From positions 1,746,311 through 1,810,310 of the forward strand of contig NZ_CP060822.1 of assembly GCF_014489415.1 (NCBI RefSeq): a DNA stretch of 64,000 bases. The letters are read 5' to 3'. The stretch is from Cylindrospermopsis curvispora GIHE-G1 (GTDB lineage Bacteria > Cyanobacteriota > Cyanobacteriia > Cyanobacteriales > Nostocaceae). Of the stretch, positions 10,248-22,365 are shown piece after piece; position 1 is the stretch's first letter; each line of letters begins with the position of its first letter. The notes below the pieces were generated by a model. That model did not search any database, was not told the DNA's origin, and was given only the letters and a program-made list of their open reading frames with translations. A program made the position numbers and the translations under genes.

Positions 10248-11339
10248 ATGCTAAAAGCTGGAATAGTTGGACTTCCCAACGTCGGAAAATCAACTCTATT
10301 TAACGCTGTAGTCGCTAACGCTAAAGCGGAAGCTGCTAACTTTCCATTTTGCACCATAGAACCGAATGTAGGCGTTGTTGCAGTACCGGATGATCGGTTA
10401 AACGTCCTGGCCAAACTGGCCAGCTCTGAACAAATTATACCTGCACGGGTTGAATTTGTGGATATTGCTGGTCTGGTGAAGGGTGCTAGTCAGGGTGAAG
10501 GGTTGGGAAATCAATTTTTGTCTCACATCCGGGAAGTGGATGCTATAGTGCATGTGGTCCGTTGTTTTGAAAATGATGATATTATTCACGTTAGTGGTTC
10601 GGTGGATCCAGTACGGGATATTGACATTATTAATTTGGAACTAGGTTTGTCAGATCTAGCTCAAATTGAAAGACGCATAGAAAGATCACGCAAGCTGGCA
10701 CGGACTAGTAAAGATGCACAATTTGAAATTACGGTTTTAGACAAATTAGTAGCAGCTCTCAACGAAGGTAAATTGGTTCGTCAAGTCAGTTTAACTCCAG
10801 AAGAAGCTGGGGTGATTAAAAACCTAGGACTGCTGACTAGTAAACCGATTATCTATGCTGCTAATGTAGCTGAGGATGACTTAGCTACAGGTAATGACTT
10901 TGTGGAGAAGGTACGAGCAGTTGCAGCACAGGAAAATGCTCAAGTGGTAATAGTCTCCGCTCAGGTGGAAGCTGAGTTAGTGGAATTACCTGATGCAGAT
11001 AAGTTTGACTTTTTAGCATCTTTAGGTGTGCAAGAGGGTGGTCTCAAATCTTTGATTCGTGCTACCTATGCTCTTTTAGGTCTACGGACATATTTCACCT
11101 CTGGACCCAAGGAGACCCGCGCTTGGACTATTCATGCAGGAATGTCCGCACCTCAAGCAGCGGGTGTCATTCACTCTGATTTTGAGCGGGGATTTATTCG
11201 CGCAGAAACCGTTGCTTATGATGATCTGGTTACCCATGGATCTATAAATGCTGCTAAGGAAAAGGGTCTGGTCAGAAGTGAGGGTAAGGAATACATTGTG
11301 CAAGAGGGAGATGTGATGTTATTCCGATTTAATGTTTAG
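10248..11339 (+). CDS. ychF: YchF/Obg-family redox-regulated ATPase
   Basis: Ribosome-associated P-loop NTPase of the YchF/OLA1 group. The protein begins MLKAGIVGLPNVGKSTLFNA (G1 motif) and has the G3-like segment VDIAGLVKGASQGEG and a C-terminal TGS domain (FTSGPKETRAWTIHAG). I chose ATG 10248, giving 363 residues as usual for the family; the frame is open upstream to 10137, but those 37 codons lack family similarity. It binds ATP rather than GTP in characterised homologues. Confidence 0.93.
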   Translation: MLKAGIVGLPNVGKSTLFNAVVANAKAEAANFPFCTIEPNVGVVAVPDDRLNVLAKLASSEQIIPARVEFVDIAGLVKGASQGEGLGNQFLSHIREVDAIVHVVRCFENDDIIHVSGSVDPVRDIDIINLELGLSDLAQIERRIERSRKLARTSKDAQFEITVLDKLVAALNEGKLVRQVSLTPEEAGVIKNLGLLTSKPIIYAANVAEDDLATGNDFVEKVRAVAAQENAQVVIVSAQVEAELVELPDADKFDFLASLGVQEGGLKSLIRATYALLGLRTYFTSGPKETRAWTIHAGMSAPQAAGVIHSDFERGFIRAETVAYDDLVTHGSINAAKEKGLVRSEGKEYIVQEGDVMLFRFNV

Positions 11340-11369
11340 ATAGGGAACAAGGTGGAAATGGGGACAATG

Positions 11370-12545
11370 TTAAGCAATACTCCCCCTCTTCCTGGCTTCT
11401 TTATAGGAAATACTAACATTTTTAATTCCCGCTTTAATCATCTCCCTTTCTAAAAGGGCGAAGAAGTGATTTCTATCCCCACTTCTAACTACTGCTTGAT
11501 TATGTGCTTCCGCGATCGCTACTGGATAGCCATACCCCTTTTGTATTTGTGCCAATACGAGTCCCAGAGCTTGATCTATCATCCGAGGGTCATTGACTAC
11601 CCATGCTGGAAACTCAATTCTGGCGATTTCTGTGCCTACATGCAAATAACAAAAGTAAATGACTTGATCATCATATAATTGTAGAATCCGGGAATTGCTT
11701 CGCCACAATGCGCTCCTTTGACCAGGTTGGAGTTGGGTGGCCCATAATGTGGTGTCTCGCAAACCTTCAAATTTTTTACAGGGAACGTAATCTAGTTGGT
11801 CTGGACAATAGTTAATACAGTCAGGAACGGGATAGGGACAGTTTAATAAACGCAATAGATTTTTCGCTTCGTTGTTACGAGCTGCACTTAGATATCCAAC
11901 TATGGGGATTCCTGCTTGACGTAACTTTCCCCAAGCTTCTAAGATAGGTGGTAAAATTTGATCTCTGGCTTCTAGTGGTAGCTGTTCTAAAAACCAATAT
12001 ATTAGAGAGCCATCTACCATCGCTAGAGAGGGATGCTCGTTTTTTATGCTACAGGCTAGGTCAGATAGTACCGTAATTTCCGAAGCAGTTCGGCAATGAC
12101 TCATCCATTCTTCGGTTTTTAAACCCCATTGACGAGCAATATATAGGTCTTCTTCTCGGTAAAATATCTCTGGTAAACTGTCTAGCAGGGGATGACGATT
12201 TTGTCCATAATATAAAACCACTCTCCCTATATTTAGTAAGTAGCAATAGGCAATTTCATGATGGTTAGGAGCAATTTGAGAACCATCCGTGGCAATTATA
12301 GTATGTACTTTGGGGGGAGTAGAAATTTGAATACAGGTGTCTAGAGGTTCTATGGGTGTAGCATTGGCAAAAGTAATGCGATCGCGCCATTTTTCCTGAC
12401 GCTTGACTATTTCTTCTTGACACTCGCAAGCCTTTTTTAAATTTTCCTTTGCTAATTCCAACTTACGGTTACTTTCAGCTACTTCAGAGCAAAGGTGCTG
12501 GCTTAAACCCTGCATTTGCCCAGCTAGTTTTGTTAAATCTAACAT
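11370..12545 (-). CDS. NurA-domain nuclease family protein
   Basis: A 391-residue protein with the NurA-type RNase H-like core: ATDGSQIAPNHHE near residue 90 (first metal-binding Asp), LAMVDGSLIYW near residue 176 and a C-terminal EAHNQAVVRSGDR region. An N-terminal helical segment (about residues 10-55) is probably coiled coil. Archaeal NurA acts with HerA in resection of double-strand breaks; the role of the cyanobacterial relatives is not established. The neighbouring HAD gene lies 24 bases upstream on the same strand, so they may be co-transcribed. Confidence 0.75.
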   Translation of the reverse strand: MLDLTKLAGQMQGLSQHLCSEVAESNRKLELAKENLKKACECQEEIVKRQEKWRDRITFANATPIEPLDTCIQISTPPKVHTIIATDGSQIAPNHHEIAYCYLLNIGRVVLYYGQNRHPLLDSLPEIFYREEDLYIARQWGLKTEEWMSHCRTASEITVLSDLACSIKNEHPSLAMVDGSLIYWFLEQLPLEARDQILPPILEAWGKLRQAGIPIVGYLSAARNNEAKNLLRLLNCPYPVPDCINYCPDQLDYVPCKKFEGLRDTTLWATQLQPGQRSALWRSNSRILQLYDDQVIYFCYLHVGTEIARIEFPAWVVNDPRMIDQALGLVLAQIQKGYGYPVAIAEAHNQAVVRSGDRNHFFALLEREMIKAGIKNVSISYKEARKRGSIA

Positions 12546-12569
12546 TATTCACATCAAGAGGTGGTGGGA

Positions 12570-13367
12570 TCAGGAACTGGATATTAACCACTTAGAAAAA
12601 TCTTGCACAAAGCGAGAAAGTGGGAGCAACTGAATGCGCGGGTCATTTTGTCCAGCTTCTCTTTCTGATTGGGTATTATAACCCCAATCTGCTAAAAAAA
12701 GCCCCACCTTGTCTAAATCCGATTGTTGTTGAACCAGTTGTAGAGTTTTCAATCTATCTTCCACAAACCATAATCTTGCTGGTTGATGTTCTGTTGCAGG
12801 AATTAATTTTCGTAAAATTTCGTATTTAGGAAGTTTTACTTCTTTACCAAAAATTGCCTTTTCTGGTAAATTAACCCCCTCTTGTTCTAACAATTGCTTG
12901 ACAAAACGTCCCTCTTTAGTGGTAACAATGAATAATTCCACTTCACTATCAATGGTAACCTTTAATCGTTCTATCACTCCTGGATAAAATCTATGTAATC
13001 CCAACCACCCGTCTAAATCTGTGGATATCCACTGGTCACGCAAACCATCCAGTTTCTTACCAACTTCCTGAGATGATAAATGGGATGTTTTTAAGATCTC
13101 TAGGACAATTTTTGGCCAGTCTTGTAGGATCTGATCATCAGAAAAACCATCAATTATAGCTTTAATCAAAATGGGCATTTCCCAACCGGTTTCAATCACA
13201 GGACGGAGACGATAAAATCTCAAAGCTAAATCATCCGGTATTATTTCTTCCTGGGATGGACAAAATTGGCAGTAGGTGCGCCAGGCCACCTCAAAGTATT
13301 CAAGGAGTCCGTCACAAATGACTCCATCAAAGTCCAGGGCTAAAATTGTAGGATGATTTACTGTCAT
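12570..13367 (-). CDS. HAD superfamily hydrolase
   Basis: A 265-residue haloacid dehalogenase-type hydrolase. Motif I is LALDFDGVICDG (residues 10-21), motif II is FIVTTKEG near residue 147, the motif III lysine is in the region AIFGKEVKLPK, and the acidic motif IV is WFVEDRL near residue 200. A helical cap sits between motifs I and II. It is probably a small-molecule phosphatase; the substrate is unknown. It is probably the first gene of a two-gene unit with the NurA-domain gene. Confidence 0.8.
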   Translation of the reverse strand: MTVNHPTILALDFDGVICDGLLEYFEVAWRTYCQFCPSQEEIIPDDLALRFYRLRPVIETGWEMPILIKAIIDGFSDDQILQDWPKIVLEILKTSHLSSQEVGKKLDGLRDQWISTDLDGWLGLHRFYPGVIERLKVTIDSEVELFIVTTKEGRFVKQLLEQEGVNLPEKAIFGKEVKLPKYEILRKLIPATEHQPARLWFVEDRLKTLQLVQQQSDLDKVGLFLADWGYNTQSEREAGQNDPRIQLLPLSRFVQDFSKWLISSS

Positions 13368-13504
13368 GGTTTGGTCTGAATATCAAAAACTGATGATTTC
13401 AACTTAAGTGGGTGGGTTACTCCCAGGTAGTTTAGTCTGGGGAACAGGAAATAGGTTTAAAATGGCCGTGAACTATTAAACTACTATTATAGAGGATTTT
13501 CAAT

Positions 13505-14404
13505 ATGAGTAGTGCAGGTTGTAGTCAACCAAAATCAGAAATTATCCCCCTACCTAGCTGGTTACGTCGTCCTCTGGGTAAAGCCAGTGAAATCTCCACG
13601 GTACAGCGTATTATTAAACAGCGTCAAATTCATACTATTTGTGAAGAAGGACGCTGTCCTAATCGGGGAGAATGCTACTCTCAAAAAACAGCTACTTTTT
13701 TACTCATGGGACCTACCTGCACTAGAGCTTGTGCTTTTTGTCAAGTAGATAAAGGCCATTCACCTATGCCCATAGATACAGAAGAACCCCAAAAGGTGGC
13801 TGAAGCAGTACAATTGTTGGGTCTGAAGTATGTTGTACTCACCTCTGTAGCTCGTGATGACTTAGCGGACGCAGGATCAGGGCATTTTGTCAAGACTATG
13901 GAGGCTATTCGTCTAGTTAATCCAGAAACCCAAATCGAGGTTTTAACACCGGATTTTTGGGGTGGTGCAGGTGTGGGTGAAATAGGTCAAAAGCAAAGAA
14001 TAGCCACTGTTGTTCACGCTAAACCTGTTTGTTACAACCATAATGTGGAAACAGTACGTAGACTAACAGGATCCGTGCGTCGAGGCGCTAAATATGACCG
14101 TTCTCTAAATGTATTAGCAACTGTTAAAGAAATTGATGCTGCTGTCCCTACTAAATCCGGTTTAATGTTGGGCCATGGAGAAACCCAAGAGGAAATAGTT
14201 GAAACTATGCTAGACCTACGAGCGGTAGGATGTGATAGAATTACCTTGGGTCAGTATATGCGTCCTTCTTGGGAACATTTACCAGTCCAAAAGTATTGGA
14301 CTCCAGCAGAATTTGCACAATTGGGTCAGTTAGCAACAAGTATGGGGTTTAACCACGTGCGATCTGGTCCTCTAGTACGTAGTTCCTATCATGCTGGAGA
14401 ATAA
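13505..14404 (+). CDS. lipA: Lipoyl synthase
   Basis: Radical SAM enzyme inserting two sulfurs into octanoyl groups on lipoate-dependent enzymes. Both iron-sulfur sites are visible: the auxiliary cluster [12 protein letters not shown] (about residues 47-58) and the SAM cluster CTRACAFC (about residues 73-80). The conserved C-terminal segment [13 protein letters not shown], which includes the RSSY motif, is intact. Length 299 is normal. It is transcribed divergently from the HAD gene. Confidence 0.96.
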   Translation: MSSAGCSQPKSEIIPLPSWLRRPLGKASEISTVQRIIKQRQIHTICEEGRCPNRGECYSQKTATFLLMGPTCTRACAFCQVDKGHSPMPIDTEEPQKVAEAVQLLGLKYVVLTSVARDDLADAGSGHFVKTMEAIRLVNPETQIEVLTPDFWGGAGVGEIGQKQRIATVVHAKPVCYNHNVETVRRLTGSVRRGAKYDRSLNVLATVKEIDAAVPTKSGLMLGHGETQEEIVETMLDLRAVGCDRITLGQYMRPSWEHLPVQKYWTPAEFAQLGQLATSMGFNHVRSGPLVRSSYHAGE

Positions 14405-14419
14405 ACATTCTAAAACGTG

Positions 14420-15436
14420 TCAAATTGAATAATAGAGAGGAAAAGACTTAGCATCTTTGGGTTTTACATACACTCGTTCTTTTGGTTCTAAGTTTAATTC
14501 ATCAAATCGTTCACGACTTAAGTAGGCAGTAAAAGTTTGTCCATCATCTAAAGTCAATTCCACTTGCACTTCCCAACCCAGGTGAATGATACGGTGAACT
14601 ATCGCAGGTGTATTGGCTCCATTACCAGCTTTTTCTATAATCACATCTTGGGGACGCAAAAACACTTCCGGGTTGGGTGAGTCGAAACCACTACCTTGAA
14701 ATATTTTAGCAGAGCTGGGCAAAACGTTAACAGGACCAATAAAACTCATAACAAAAGCTGATGCGGGATGATCATAAATTTCTGCGGGGGTTCCCATTTG
14801 TTCCAGTCTACCCCGATTGATAATCACAATTTTATTGGCAACTTCCATAGCTTCTTCTTGGTCGTGGGTGACAAAAACAGTGGTAACACTAACTTCTTCA
14901 TGGAGACGACGCAACCAAGCACGCAGGTCTTTACGCACTTTAGCATCCAGGGCTCCAAATGGTTCATCTAGCAGTAGCACTTTAGGTTCTACCGCTAATG
15001 CTCTTGCTAAAGCTACTCTTTGTCTTTGTCCACCAGAAAGTTGGGAGGGATAGCGCTCTCCTAGTCCACTCAATTGAACTAGATCTAGTAATTGCTCTAC
15101 CCTACCCTGAATTTTCTTTTTTGCCAACTTGCGGATTTCTAACCCAAATGCTATATTTTGCCTGACAGTTAAATGTTTAAATAGTGCATAGTGCTGAAAG
15201 ACAAAGCCAATATTTCTTTCCTGCACACTTTGATAAGTAGCATCCTTACCTGTTAAAAAAATTTTACCCCGATCCGGTGTTTCCAGTCCTGCTATTAGTC
15301 GCAATAATGTGGACTTACCAGACCCAGAGGGTCCAAGTAAAGCTACTAGTGATCCGCTGGCAATTTCTAAGCTCACATCCTCAACAGCATGAAAACTCCC
15401 GAAGTATTTAGACACGTTCTCTACTACTATACCCAC
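14420..15436 (-). CDS. cysA: Sulfate/thiosulfate ABC transporter ATP-binding protein
   Basis: A 338-residue ABC ATPase of the CysA type, which energises sulfate and thiosulfate import. Walker [11 protein letters not shown]-loop in FVFQHYALF, signature [15 protein letters not shown], Walker [13 protein letters not shown] and H-loop [10 protein letters not shown] are intact. A C-terminal TOBE-like regulatory domain follows (about residues 240-335, PQDVII region). The permease and binding-protein genes are not adjacent, so it must act with partners elsewhere. It faces chlP across a 221-base divergent intergenic region. Confidence 0.88.
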   Translation of the reverse strand: MGIVVENVSKYFGSFHAVEDVSLEIASGSLVALLGPSGSGKSTLLRLIAGLETPDRGKIFLTGKDATYQSVQERNIGFVFQHYALFKHLTVRQNIAFGLEIRKLAKKKIQGRVEQLLDLVQLSGLGERYPSQLSGGQRQRVALARALAVEPKVLLLDEPFGALDAKVRKDLRAWLRRLHEEVSVTTVFVTHDQEEAMEVANKIVIINRGRLEQMGTPAEIYDHPASAFVMSFIGPVNVLPSSAKIFQGSGFDSPNPEVFLRPQDVIIEKAGNGANTPAIVHRIIHLGWEVQVELTLDDGQTFTAYLSRERFDELNLEPKERVYVKPKDAKSFPLYYSI

Positions 15437-15657
15437 TAGCTTGATACCTCTCTTACTAATCTACGGTTTGCAACTAGGATTAATGTAATTTTATTTATAT
15501 CACATATCCATTCAATTTTGCTGGGAGTGGGGTTAGGTATTTATGACGAAGTATGAAGGAATGTTGCAATTATGTGAAAACCTAGGAGCGAAAAGGTCGA
15601 ACCCGGGAAGGTGTGTGCTAGGATTCTCTGGTAAATTGAAGGATTAGGAGTAAACCT

Positions 15658-16878
15658 TTGACATTACGAGTTGCTGTTGTGGGTTCTGGCCCAGCTGGTT
15701 CATCTGCTGCTGAAACTCTGGCTAAAGCAGGGATTGAAACTTATTTATTTGAGCGTAAGTTGGATAATGCTAAACCTTGTGGTGGTGCTATCCCCCTTTG
15801 TATGGTTAGTGAGTTTGATCTACCAGCGGATATTATTGACCGTCGGGTACGCAATATGAAGATGATCTCTCCCTCTAACCGAGAGGTTGATATCAATCTG
15901 ACCAACCAAGAAGAATATATAGGAATGTGTCGCAGAGAGGTCCTAGATGGTTTTTTAAGAAACCGGGCCGCTAAATTGGGTGCTAACTTAATTAATGCCA
16001 CTGTGCATAAATTAGATATACCTAATAACAATTCTGACCCCTATACAATTCATTATGTTGATCACAATGAGGGTGGATCCGTTGGTGTGGCCAAAACTCT
16101 CAAGGTGGATTTAATTATTGGTGCGGATGGTGCCAACTCCCGTATTGCGAAAGAAATGGATGCTGGGGACTATAATTATGCGATCGCCTTTCAGGAGCGA
16201 ATTCGTCTTCCTGAAGATAAAATGGCATACTATAACAACCTAGCGGAAATGTATGTAGGAGATGATGTTTCCACAGATTTTTACGCTTGGATCTTTCCCA
16301 AGTATGACCACGTAGCTGTGGGTACTGGAACCATGCATGTGAATAAAGCCAGTATTAAACAGTTACAGGCTGGTATTCGCGCCCGTGCAGCGGAAAAATT
16401 GGCTGGGGGTACAATCATTAAGGTAGAAGCCCATCCCATACCAGAACATCCCCGTCCACGTCGGGTAGTAGGTCGAATTGCATTGGTAGGTGATGCTGCT
16501 GGTTATGTGACCAAATCCTCAGGCGAAGGTATTTACTTTGCTGCTAAGTCTGGAAGAATGTGTGCGGAAACTATTGTGGAAGTATCTAATAGTGGAGCGC
16601 GCATCCCTAATGAAAGGGAATTAAAACTTTATATTAAGCGTTGGGATAAAAAATACGGACTTACCTATAAAGTATTGGACCTGTTACAAACCGTGTTCTA
16701 CCGCTCGGATGCTACCAGGGAAGCATTTGTAGAAATGTGTGATGACATGGATGTTCAAAAGCTGACTTTTGACAGCTATTTATATAAAACCGTAGTTCCA
16801 GCTAATCCAATCACCCAGTTAAAAATTACGGCTAAGACCATTGGCAGTTTATTACGTGGTAATGCACTTGCACCATAG
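15658..16878 (+). CDS. chlP: Geranylgeranyl reductase
   Basis: FAD/NADPH-dependent reductase that makes the phytyl chain of chlorophyll and tocopherol from geranylgeranyl groups. The N-terminal Rossmann dinucleotide motif is VAVVGSGPAGSSAAE, the KPCGGAIP segment follows near residue 41, and the second FAD motif is ALVGDAAGYVTKSSGEGI near residue 275. The start is TTG at 15658 with GGATTAGGAG upstream. Length 406 is normal. It is strong evidence for an oxygenic phototroph. Confidence 0.95.
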   Translation: MTLRVAVVGSGPAGSSAAETLAKAGIETYLFERKLDNAKPCGGAIPLCMVSEFDLPADIIDRRVRNMKMISPSNREVDINLTNQEEYIGMCRREVLDGFLRNRAAKLGANLINATVHKLDIPNNNSDPYTIHYVDHNEGGSVGVAKTLKVDLIIGADGANSRIAKEMDAGDYNYAIAFQERIRLPEDKMAYYNNLAEMYVGDDVSTDFYAWIFPKYDHVAVGTGTMHVNKASIKQLQAGIRARAAEKLAGGTIIKVEAHPIPEHPRPRRVVGRIALVGDAAGYVTKSSGEGIYFAAKSGRMCAETIVEVSNSGARIPNERELKLYIKRWDKKYGLTYKVLDLLQTVFYRSDATREAFVEMCDDMDVQKLTFDSYLYKTVVPANPITQLKITAKTIGSLLRGNALAP

Positions 16879-16925
16879 TATATGTGGTTTAGGGTTGGGG
16901 AATGTCTAATAATCCCCTACCTTAC

Positions 16926-17711
16926 CTATGTTAAACTACTCATGCAGCATAGGAAGAGAGCTTCAGTCCATTCAACCACTGCACCATAGGTGTCCCCGGT
17001 ATGTCCACCCAGTTTATGGTTAAACCATGCGGGAACAATAAAGGAGATAATATTGCCAATAATTAGGGTAAATAGAACCAAAACAAAGTTACCTTGGTTA
17101 AAAGCCAAAATGAGTAAGGTAAAACCCAAAAGCAAAACCCAACTAGGTAATAAATCCATGTGATAACGAATGGCCTGTTTATGAAATGCTCCCTTACCAG
17201 TAGATTTAAGATAGGGATATTGGAAAATAGCCAATTGCTGTCCCCATCTTCCCCAACCACAAGCAACCATTAGAAGAAAAAAGCGATTTTGGGAAATATC
17301 CGTCAAAGCAGCCATTTTCATCAGTAAAATAGCCAGAGCTGCCATGACACCAAAAGCACCCGTAGCACTGTCGGCCATGACTTCTAATCTTCTTTGGGGA
17401 TCAGTCACTGCTAAACCATCAGCAGTATCCATAGCACCATCTAAATGTAGACCTCCTGTAATCCCTATCCAAATGATGACTATCAAAACACTTTGTGTTA
17501 ATGCTGATATTCCTAAGTAATCAAACAGCATATCCAAAAGACCCAAAATAGCGCCAATTAGCAAACCTATAGCAGGAGCAAAAAGGGCTACCCTTTGGAA
17601 TTTCAGGTCTGGAAGATGGGGAAGCGGGATGGAAGTGTAAAACACAACAGATGCAATTACACATAACAATTGTCGATGACAAAATTGCCAAACTTGCTCA
17701 AGAATTGCCAT
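16926..17711 (-). CDS. cobS: Adenosylcobinamide-GDP ribazoletransferase (cobalamin synthase)
   Basis: Integral membrane enzyme joining adenosylcobinamide-GDP to alpha-ribazole in cobalamin synthesis. The 261-residue protein has several hydrophobic helices and the family motifs [15 protein letters not shown] (about residues 85-99) and [15 protein letters not shown] near the C-terminus. No other cobalamin gene is adjacent. Confidence 0.93.
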   Translation of the reverse strand: MAILEQVWQFCHRQLLCVIASVVFYTSIPLPHLPDLKFQRVALFAPAIGLLIGAILGLLDMLFDYLGISALTQSVLIVIIWIGITGGLHLDGAMDTADGLAVTDPQRRLEVMADSATGAFGVMAALAILLMKMAALTDISQNRFFLLMVACGWGRWGQQLAIFQYPYLKSTGKGAFHKQAIRYHMDLLPSWVLLLGFTLLILAFNQGNFVLVLFTLIIGNIISFIVPAWFNHKLGGHTGDTYGAVVEWTEALFLCCMSSLT

Positions 17712-17921
17712 TTTAAAAAGAAATCTTTAGATAAGGCATTAAAACTTAACAAAAAACAGGGGAGAGAATCAAGAGATATAGATGGACGATTAGCATATAA
17801 AGTTGATATTTTGGAGGTATAGGTTGTTGTCTGGTAAAAAGGTCAGACATGCAACCAAAGAATCACATTTTGTGTGATTGCCAATTGCTAATTCTTACCC
17901 TTCCTCAATCCCTATTTCCCT

Positions 17922-19507
<1,586 letters not shown>

Positions 19508-19528
19508 GAAGTTGCGCCTCAAAAATAT

Positions 19529-20059
19529 TCAGTTTCCATCCTTGGGTGTTAACACTGGTAACAAATAAATTAGTCCAGAAATCACCGTTAAAAGTACAGA
19601 TAGCCAGAAGGCAGATTTAGCATAGATTTGCCAAGTTATGGGTAATGGTGCAATCAGTAGAGCTATGGATAGAATTTGGGTGATGGTTTTTAATTTTCCC
19701 CAAATATTAGCTCCGCTAATTGTGGTTTGATTAACTCGCCAACCTGCTATAGCTAATTCTCTTGCTAAGATGATGAATACTCCCCAACCGGGAATTTTAC
19801 CCAGTTCTACAAATACTAAGAACGGTGCTAGAACTAATAACTTATCCACCAATGGATCCAGGAATTTGCCCAAATCCGTAACTTGGTTCAGTTTTCTGGC
19901 CAGATATCCATCTAACCAATCTGTTAGTGCTGCTATTAAAAATATAATTAAGCATATCCATCTAGCACCCTGGGTGGGAATATATAGCCCATACAGTAAA
20001 AACGGTATGCCCAATAGTCTAGACAAGGTAATAGTATTTGGCCAGTTCATCCAGTTCAT
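19529..20059 (-). CDS. pgsA: CDP-diacylglycerol-glycerol-3-phosphate 3-phosphatidyltransferase
   Basis: Membrane enzyme for phosphatidylglycerol synthesis, essential for thylakoid lipids. The CDP-alcohol phosphotransferase signature DGX2ARX8GX3DX3D is visible starting at DGYLARKL. Four or more hydrophobic helices are present. ATG at 20059 or 20050 (MNWPNTITLSR) fits homologues better than the codon at 20089, which would nearly abut the divergent gene at 20092. Confidence 0.92.
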   Translation of the reverse strand: MNWMNWPNTITLSRLLGIPFLLYGLYIPTQGARWICLIIFLIAALTDWLDGYLARKLNQVTDLGKFLDPLVDKLLVLAPFLVFVELGKIPGWGVFIILARELAIAGWRVNQTTISGANIWGKLKTITQILSIALLIAPLPITWQIYAKSAFWLSVLLTVISGLIYLLPVLTPKDGN

Positions 20060-20091
20060 ATATAGTAGAAAAACGACAACATTCAACATAG

Positions 20092-20478
20092 ATGAAATAT
20101 AACTATATACTAGTGACGATAGGTACGGTAAATTTTGATCAGTTAGTCAACTTTTATATGCAGTTACTAGAAAGCCCGCCAACCAAATTTATACCTAGTG
20201 TTTATGTTGAGTGGCAAGTTGACCATCTGAGATTAGGTATTTTCAGACCGCAAAAAGATCATGAATCAGAATTTGTAGTTCACGGCAAAAATCCGCTAAG
20301 TTTATGTATAGAGGTGAGCAACCTAGAAAATGCCATTTCTGATCTGAAATCTCTAGGTTATCCTCCCACGGGAGAGATTTCCATAACTTCCCATGGTCAG
20401 GAGATTTATGCCCAGGATCCAGATGGTAATCGTTTAATTTTGTACAGCAGTAGCAATATTGATAAACAATGTCCATAA
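20092..20478 (+). CDS. VOC (glyoxalase/bleomycin resistance) family protein
   Basis: A 128-residue single vicinal-oxygen-chelate domain with paired beta-alpha-beta-beta-beta units and the C-terminal signature YAQDPDGNRLILYS, where the family's late metal-ligand Glu position is replaced by Leu-Ile. The substrate is unknown. The gene overlaps the following GTPase gene by 10 bases, so they are translationally linked. Confidence 0.82.
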   Translation: MKYNYILVTIGTVNFDQLVNFYMQLLESPPTKFIPSVYVEWQVDHLRLGIFRPQKDHESEFVVHGKNPLSLCIEVSNLENAISDLKSLGYPPTGEISITSHGQEIYAQDPDGNRLILYSSSNIDKQCP

Positions 20479-21359
20479 CACAAAACTACAAATTAAATAT
20501 CATCCAATGGTATCCTGGTCATATTGCTAAGGCGGAAAAAAATCTTAAAGAGCAATTAAAAAGGGTAGATGTGATATTAGAAGTTAGGGATGCACGTATT
20601 CCCCTATCTACACACCATCCCCAAGTTAAAGAATGGATAGGTAATAAATCACGGGTGCTAGTGATTAACCGACTAGACATGATTTTGCCCCAAGTGAAAT
20701 CAATATGGTCAGAATGGCTTAAAAAACAAGGAGAAGTGCCCTATTTTGCCAATGCTCAACAAGGTCAAGGAATTACAGCCATAGCTAAAGCAGCACAAAT
20801 AGCAGGAACAGAACTGAATGAAAGGAGAAAACAAAGGGGGATGTTACCTCGTCCCGTGCGTGCAGTAGTGATTGGTTTTCCCAATGTGGGAAAATCCGCA
20901 CTGATTAATCGGTTGTTAGGGAAAAGAGTTGTGGAAAGTGCTGCTCGTCCGGGTGTCACCCGTCAATTGCGCTGGGTGAAAATTTCTGAACATTTAGAGT
21001 TGTTAGACGCACCGGGAATTATTCCTTCTCGATTAGAAGATCAACAAGCAGCAGTGAAATTAGCCATCTGTGATGATATTGGAGAAGCATCCTACGATAA
21101 TCAATTAATAGCAGCTGCTTTTGTGGATATGGTCAATCAGTTTCAAGAAACTTCCCCCCATTTATTACCACCCCATCCACTACTTTCTCGCTATGGTGTT
21201 GATTCTATTATTCATACAGGAGAAGCATATTTAGAGGTGTTAGCAGCAAGTCGTTATCAAGGAGATGTGGAACGTACTGCTAGGACTATCATTAGTGATT
21301 TTCGCAAGGGACTTCTGGGTGCTATAGTTTTAGAAGTACCTAAAATTAATAATAGTTAA
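20469..21359 (+). CDS. ylqF: YlqF/RbgA-family ribosome biogenesis GTPase
   Basis: Circularly permuted GTPase acting in large-subunit assembly. The G4 motif NRLDM precedes G1, as expected: INRLDMI near residue 67 and FPNVGKSALINRLLGKR near residue 138, with G3 as DAPGI near residue 179. The N-terminal IQWYPGHIAKAEK segment is typical of the family. The start overlaps the VOC gene stop. Length 296 is normal. Confidence 0.92.
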   Translation: MSITQNYKLNIIQWYPGHIAKAEKNLKEQLKRVDVILEVRDARIPLSTHHPQVKEWIGNKSRVLVINRLDMILPQVKSIWSEWLKKQGEVPYFANAQQGQGITAIAKAAQIAGTELNERRKQRGMLPRPVRAVVIGFPNVGKSALINRLLGKRVVESAARPGVTRQLRWVKISEHLELLDAPGIIPSRLEDQQAAVKLAICDDIGEASYDNQLIAAAFVDMVNQFQETSPHLLPPHPLLSRYGVDSIIHTGEAYLEVLAASRYQGDVERTARTIISDFRKGLLGAIVLEVPKINNS

Positions 21360-21374
21360 TTTTCTTTTCTATCT

Positions 21375-22268
21375 ATGTCTTTAGTTAAAACACCAGTACA
21401 AGCAATAGCAAAAAAACCACTTATTGGTTTAAAAGCAGACTCTTTCCGTCACCCTTTAGACTTGGAAGCAACAAAAACTCTTCGGCAAATTCCAGGAATA
21501 GATATTATGGTCAGAAATTTGCTTGGCCCAGTTGCTGAACAGGTATTTTATGCAGAAAATATAGCCTCCAGTATTTTGGTGAGCGAAAAACAACTACCTG
21601 ATTTACATTATCTATTAATAGATGCTTGTAAGAATTTGGATATTGAGCTACCACAATTATATATCCGTCAGCATCCTAGTCCCAATGCTTATACTTTTGC
21701 CATGCGGGGTAAAAAACCTTTTATAGTATTACACACTTCCCTGGTTGATATGCTCACACCAGAGGAAATACAAGCCGTAATTGGTCACGAACTCGGACAC
21801 CTTAAATGTGACCACAGTGTTTATCTAACACCAGCTAACCTGTTAATATTAGCCACTTCTATTTTACCCAACATTGGCGTTGTTTTAGCTCAGTCACTAC
21901 AAAACCAGTTATTAGAATGGGTGCGCTGTGCTGAATTCACTTGCGATCGCGCTGCATTATTAGCGACTCAAAATCCGAAAGTGGTAATGTCAGTATTAAT
22001 GAAACTAGCTGGTGGTTCACCAACCCTAGCACCCCGATTAAATCTGGATGCTTTTGTTGCCCAAGCTCGTGCTTATGATGCAATAAGCAAAACTGAATTG
22101 GGTATGATGGTTAAAGATGCTCACACAGCTCAGTTAAGTCATCCTGTACCTGTTCTGCGGGCCAGGGAAATTGATCGATGGTCTAGCAGTGTTGAGTACC
22201 ATAATCTCCTGGGAAATAAGGGTTTGGAAAATCGAGATCAAACCCAGGGTGGGTGGAGAAATTGGTAA
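21375..22268 (+). CDS. M48 family zinc metallopeptidase
   Basis: A 297-residue M48-type peptidase with the zinc motif HELGH in VIGHELGHLKCDHS near residue 139 and a downstream EFTCDRAALLA segment that supplies the third ligand. A hydrophobic stretch between them (LLILATSILPNIGVVLA) may be a membrane helix. It follows the YlqF gene by 15 bases. It is probably involved in membrane protein quality control, by analogy with HtpX-like proteins. Confidence 0.88.
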   Translation: MSLVKTPVQAIAKKPLIGLKADSFRHPLDLEATKTLRQIPGIDIMVRNLLGPVAEQVFYAENIASSILVSEKQLPDLHYLLIDACKNLDIELPQLYIRQHPSPNAYTFAMRGKKPFIVLHTSLVDMLTPEEIQAVIGHELGHLKCDHSVYLTPANLLILATSILPNIGVVLAQSLQNQLLEWVRCAEFTCDRAALLATQNPKVVMSVLMKLAGGSPTLAPRLNLDAFVAQARAYDAISKTELGMMVKDAHTAQLSHPVPVLRAREIDRWSSSVEYHNLLGNKGLENRDQTQGGWRNW

Positions 22269-22365
22269 ATTGGAATTCTTTTTACCTAAAATGTCTGCTT
22301 GAAGGCTCTCGGTTTTACCGATGAGATGATATAATTATAATGTAACACATTGAGAGGTCGGTTCA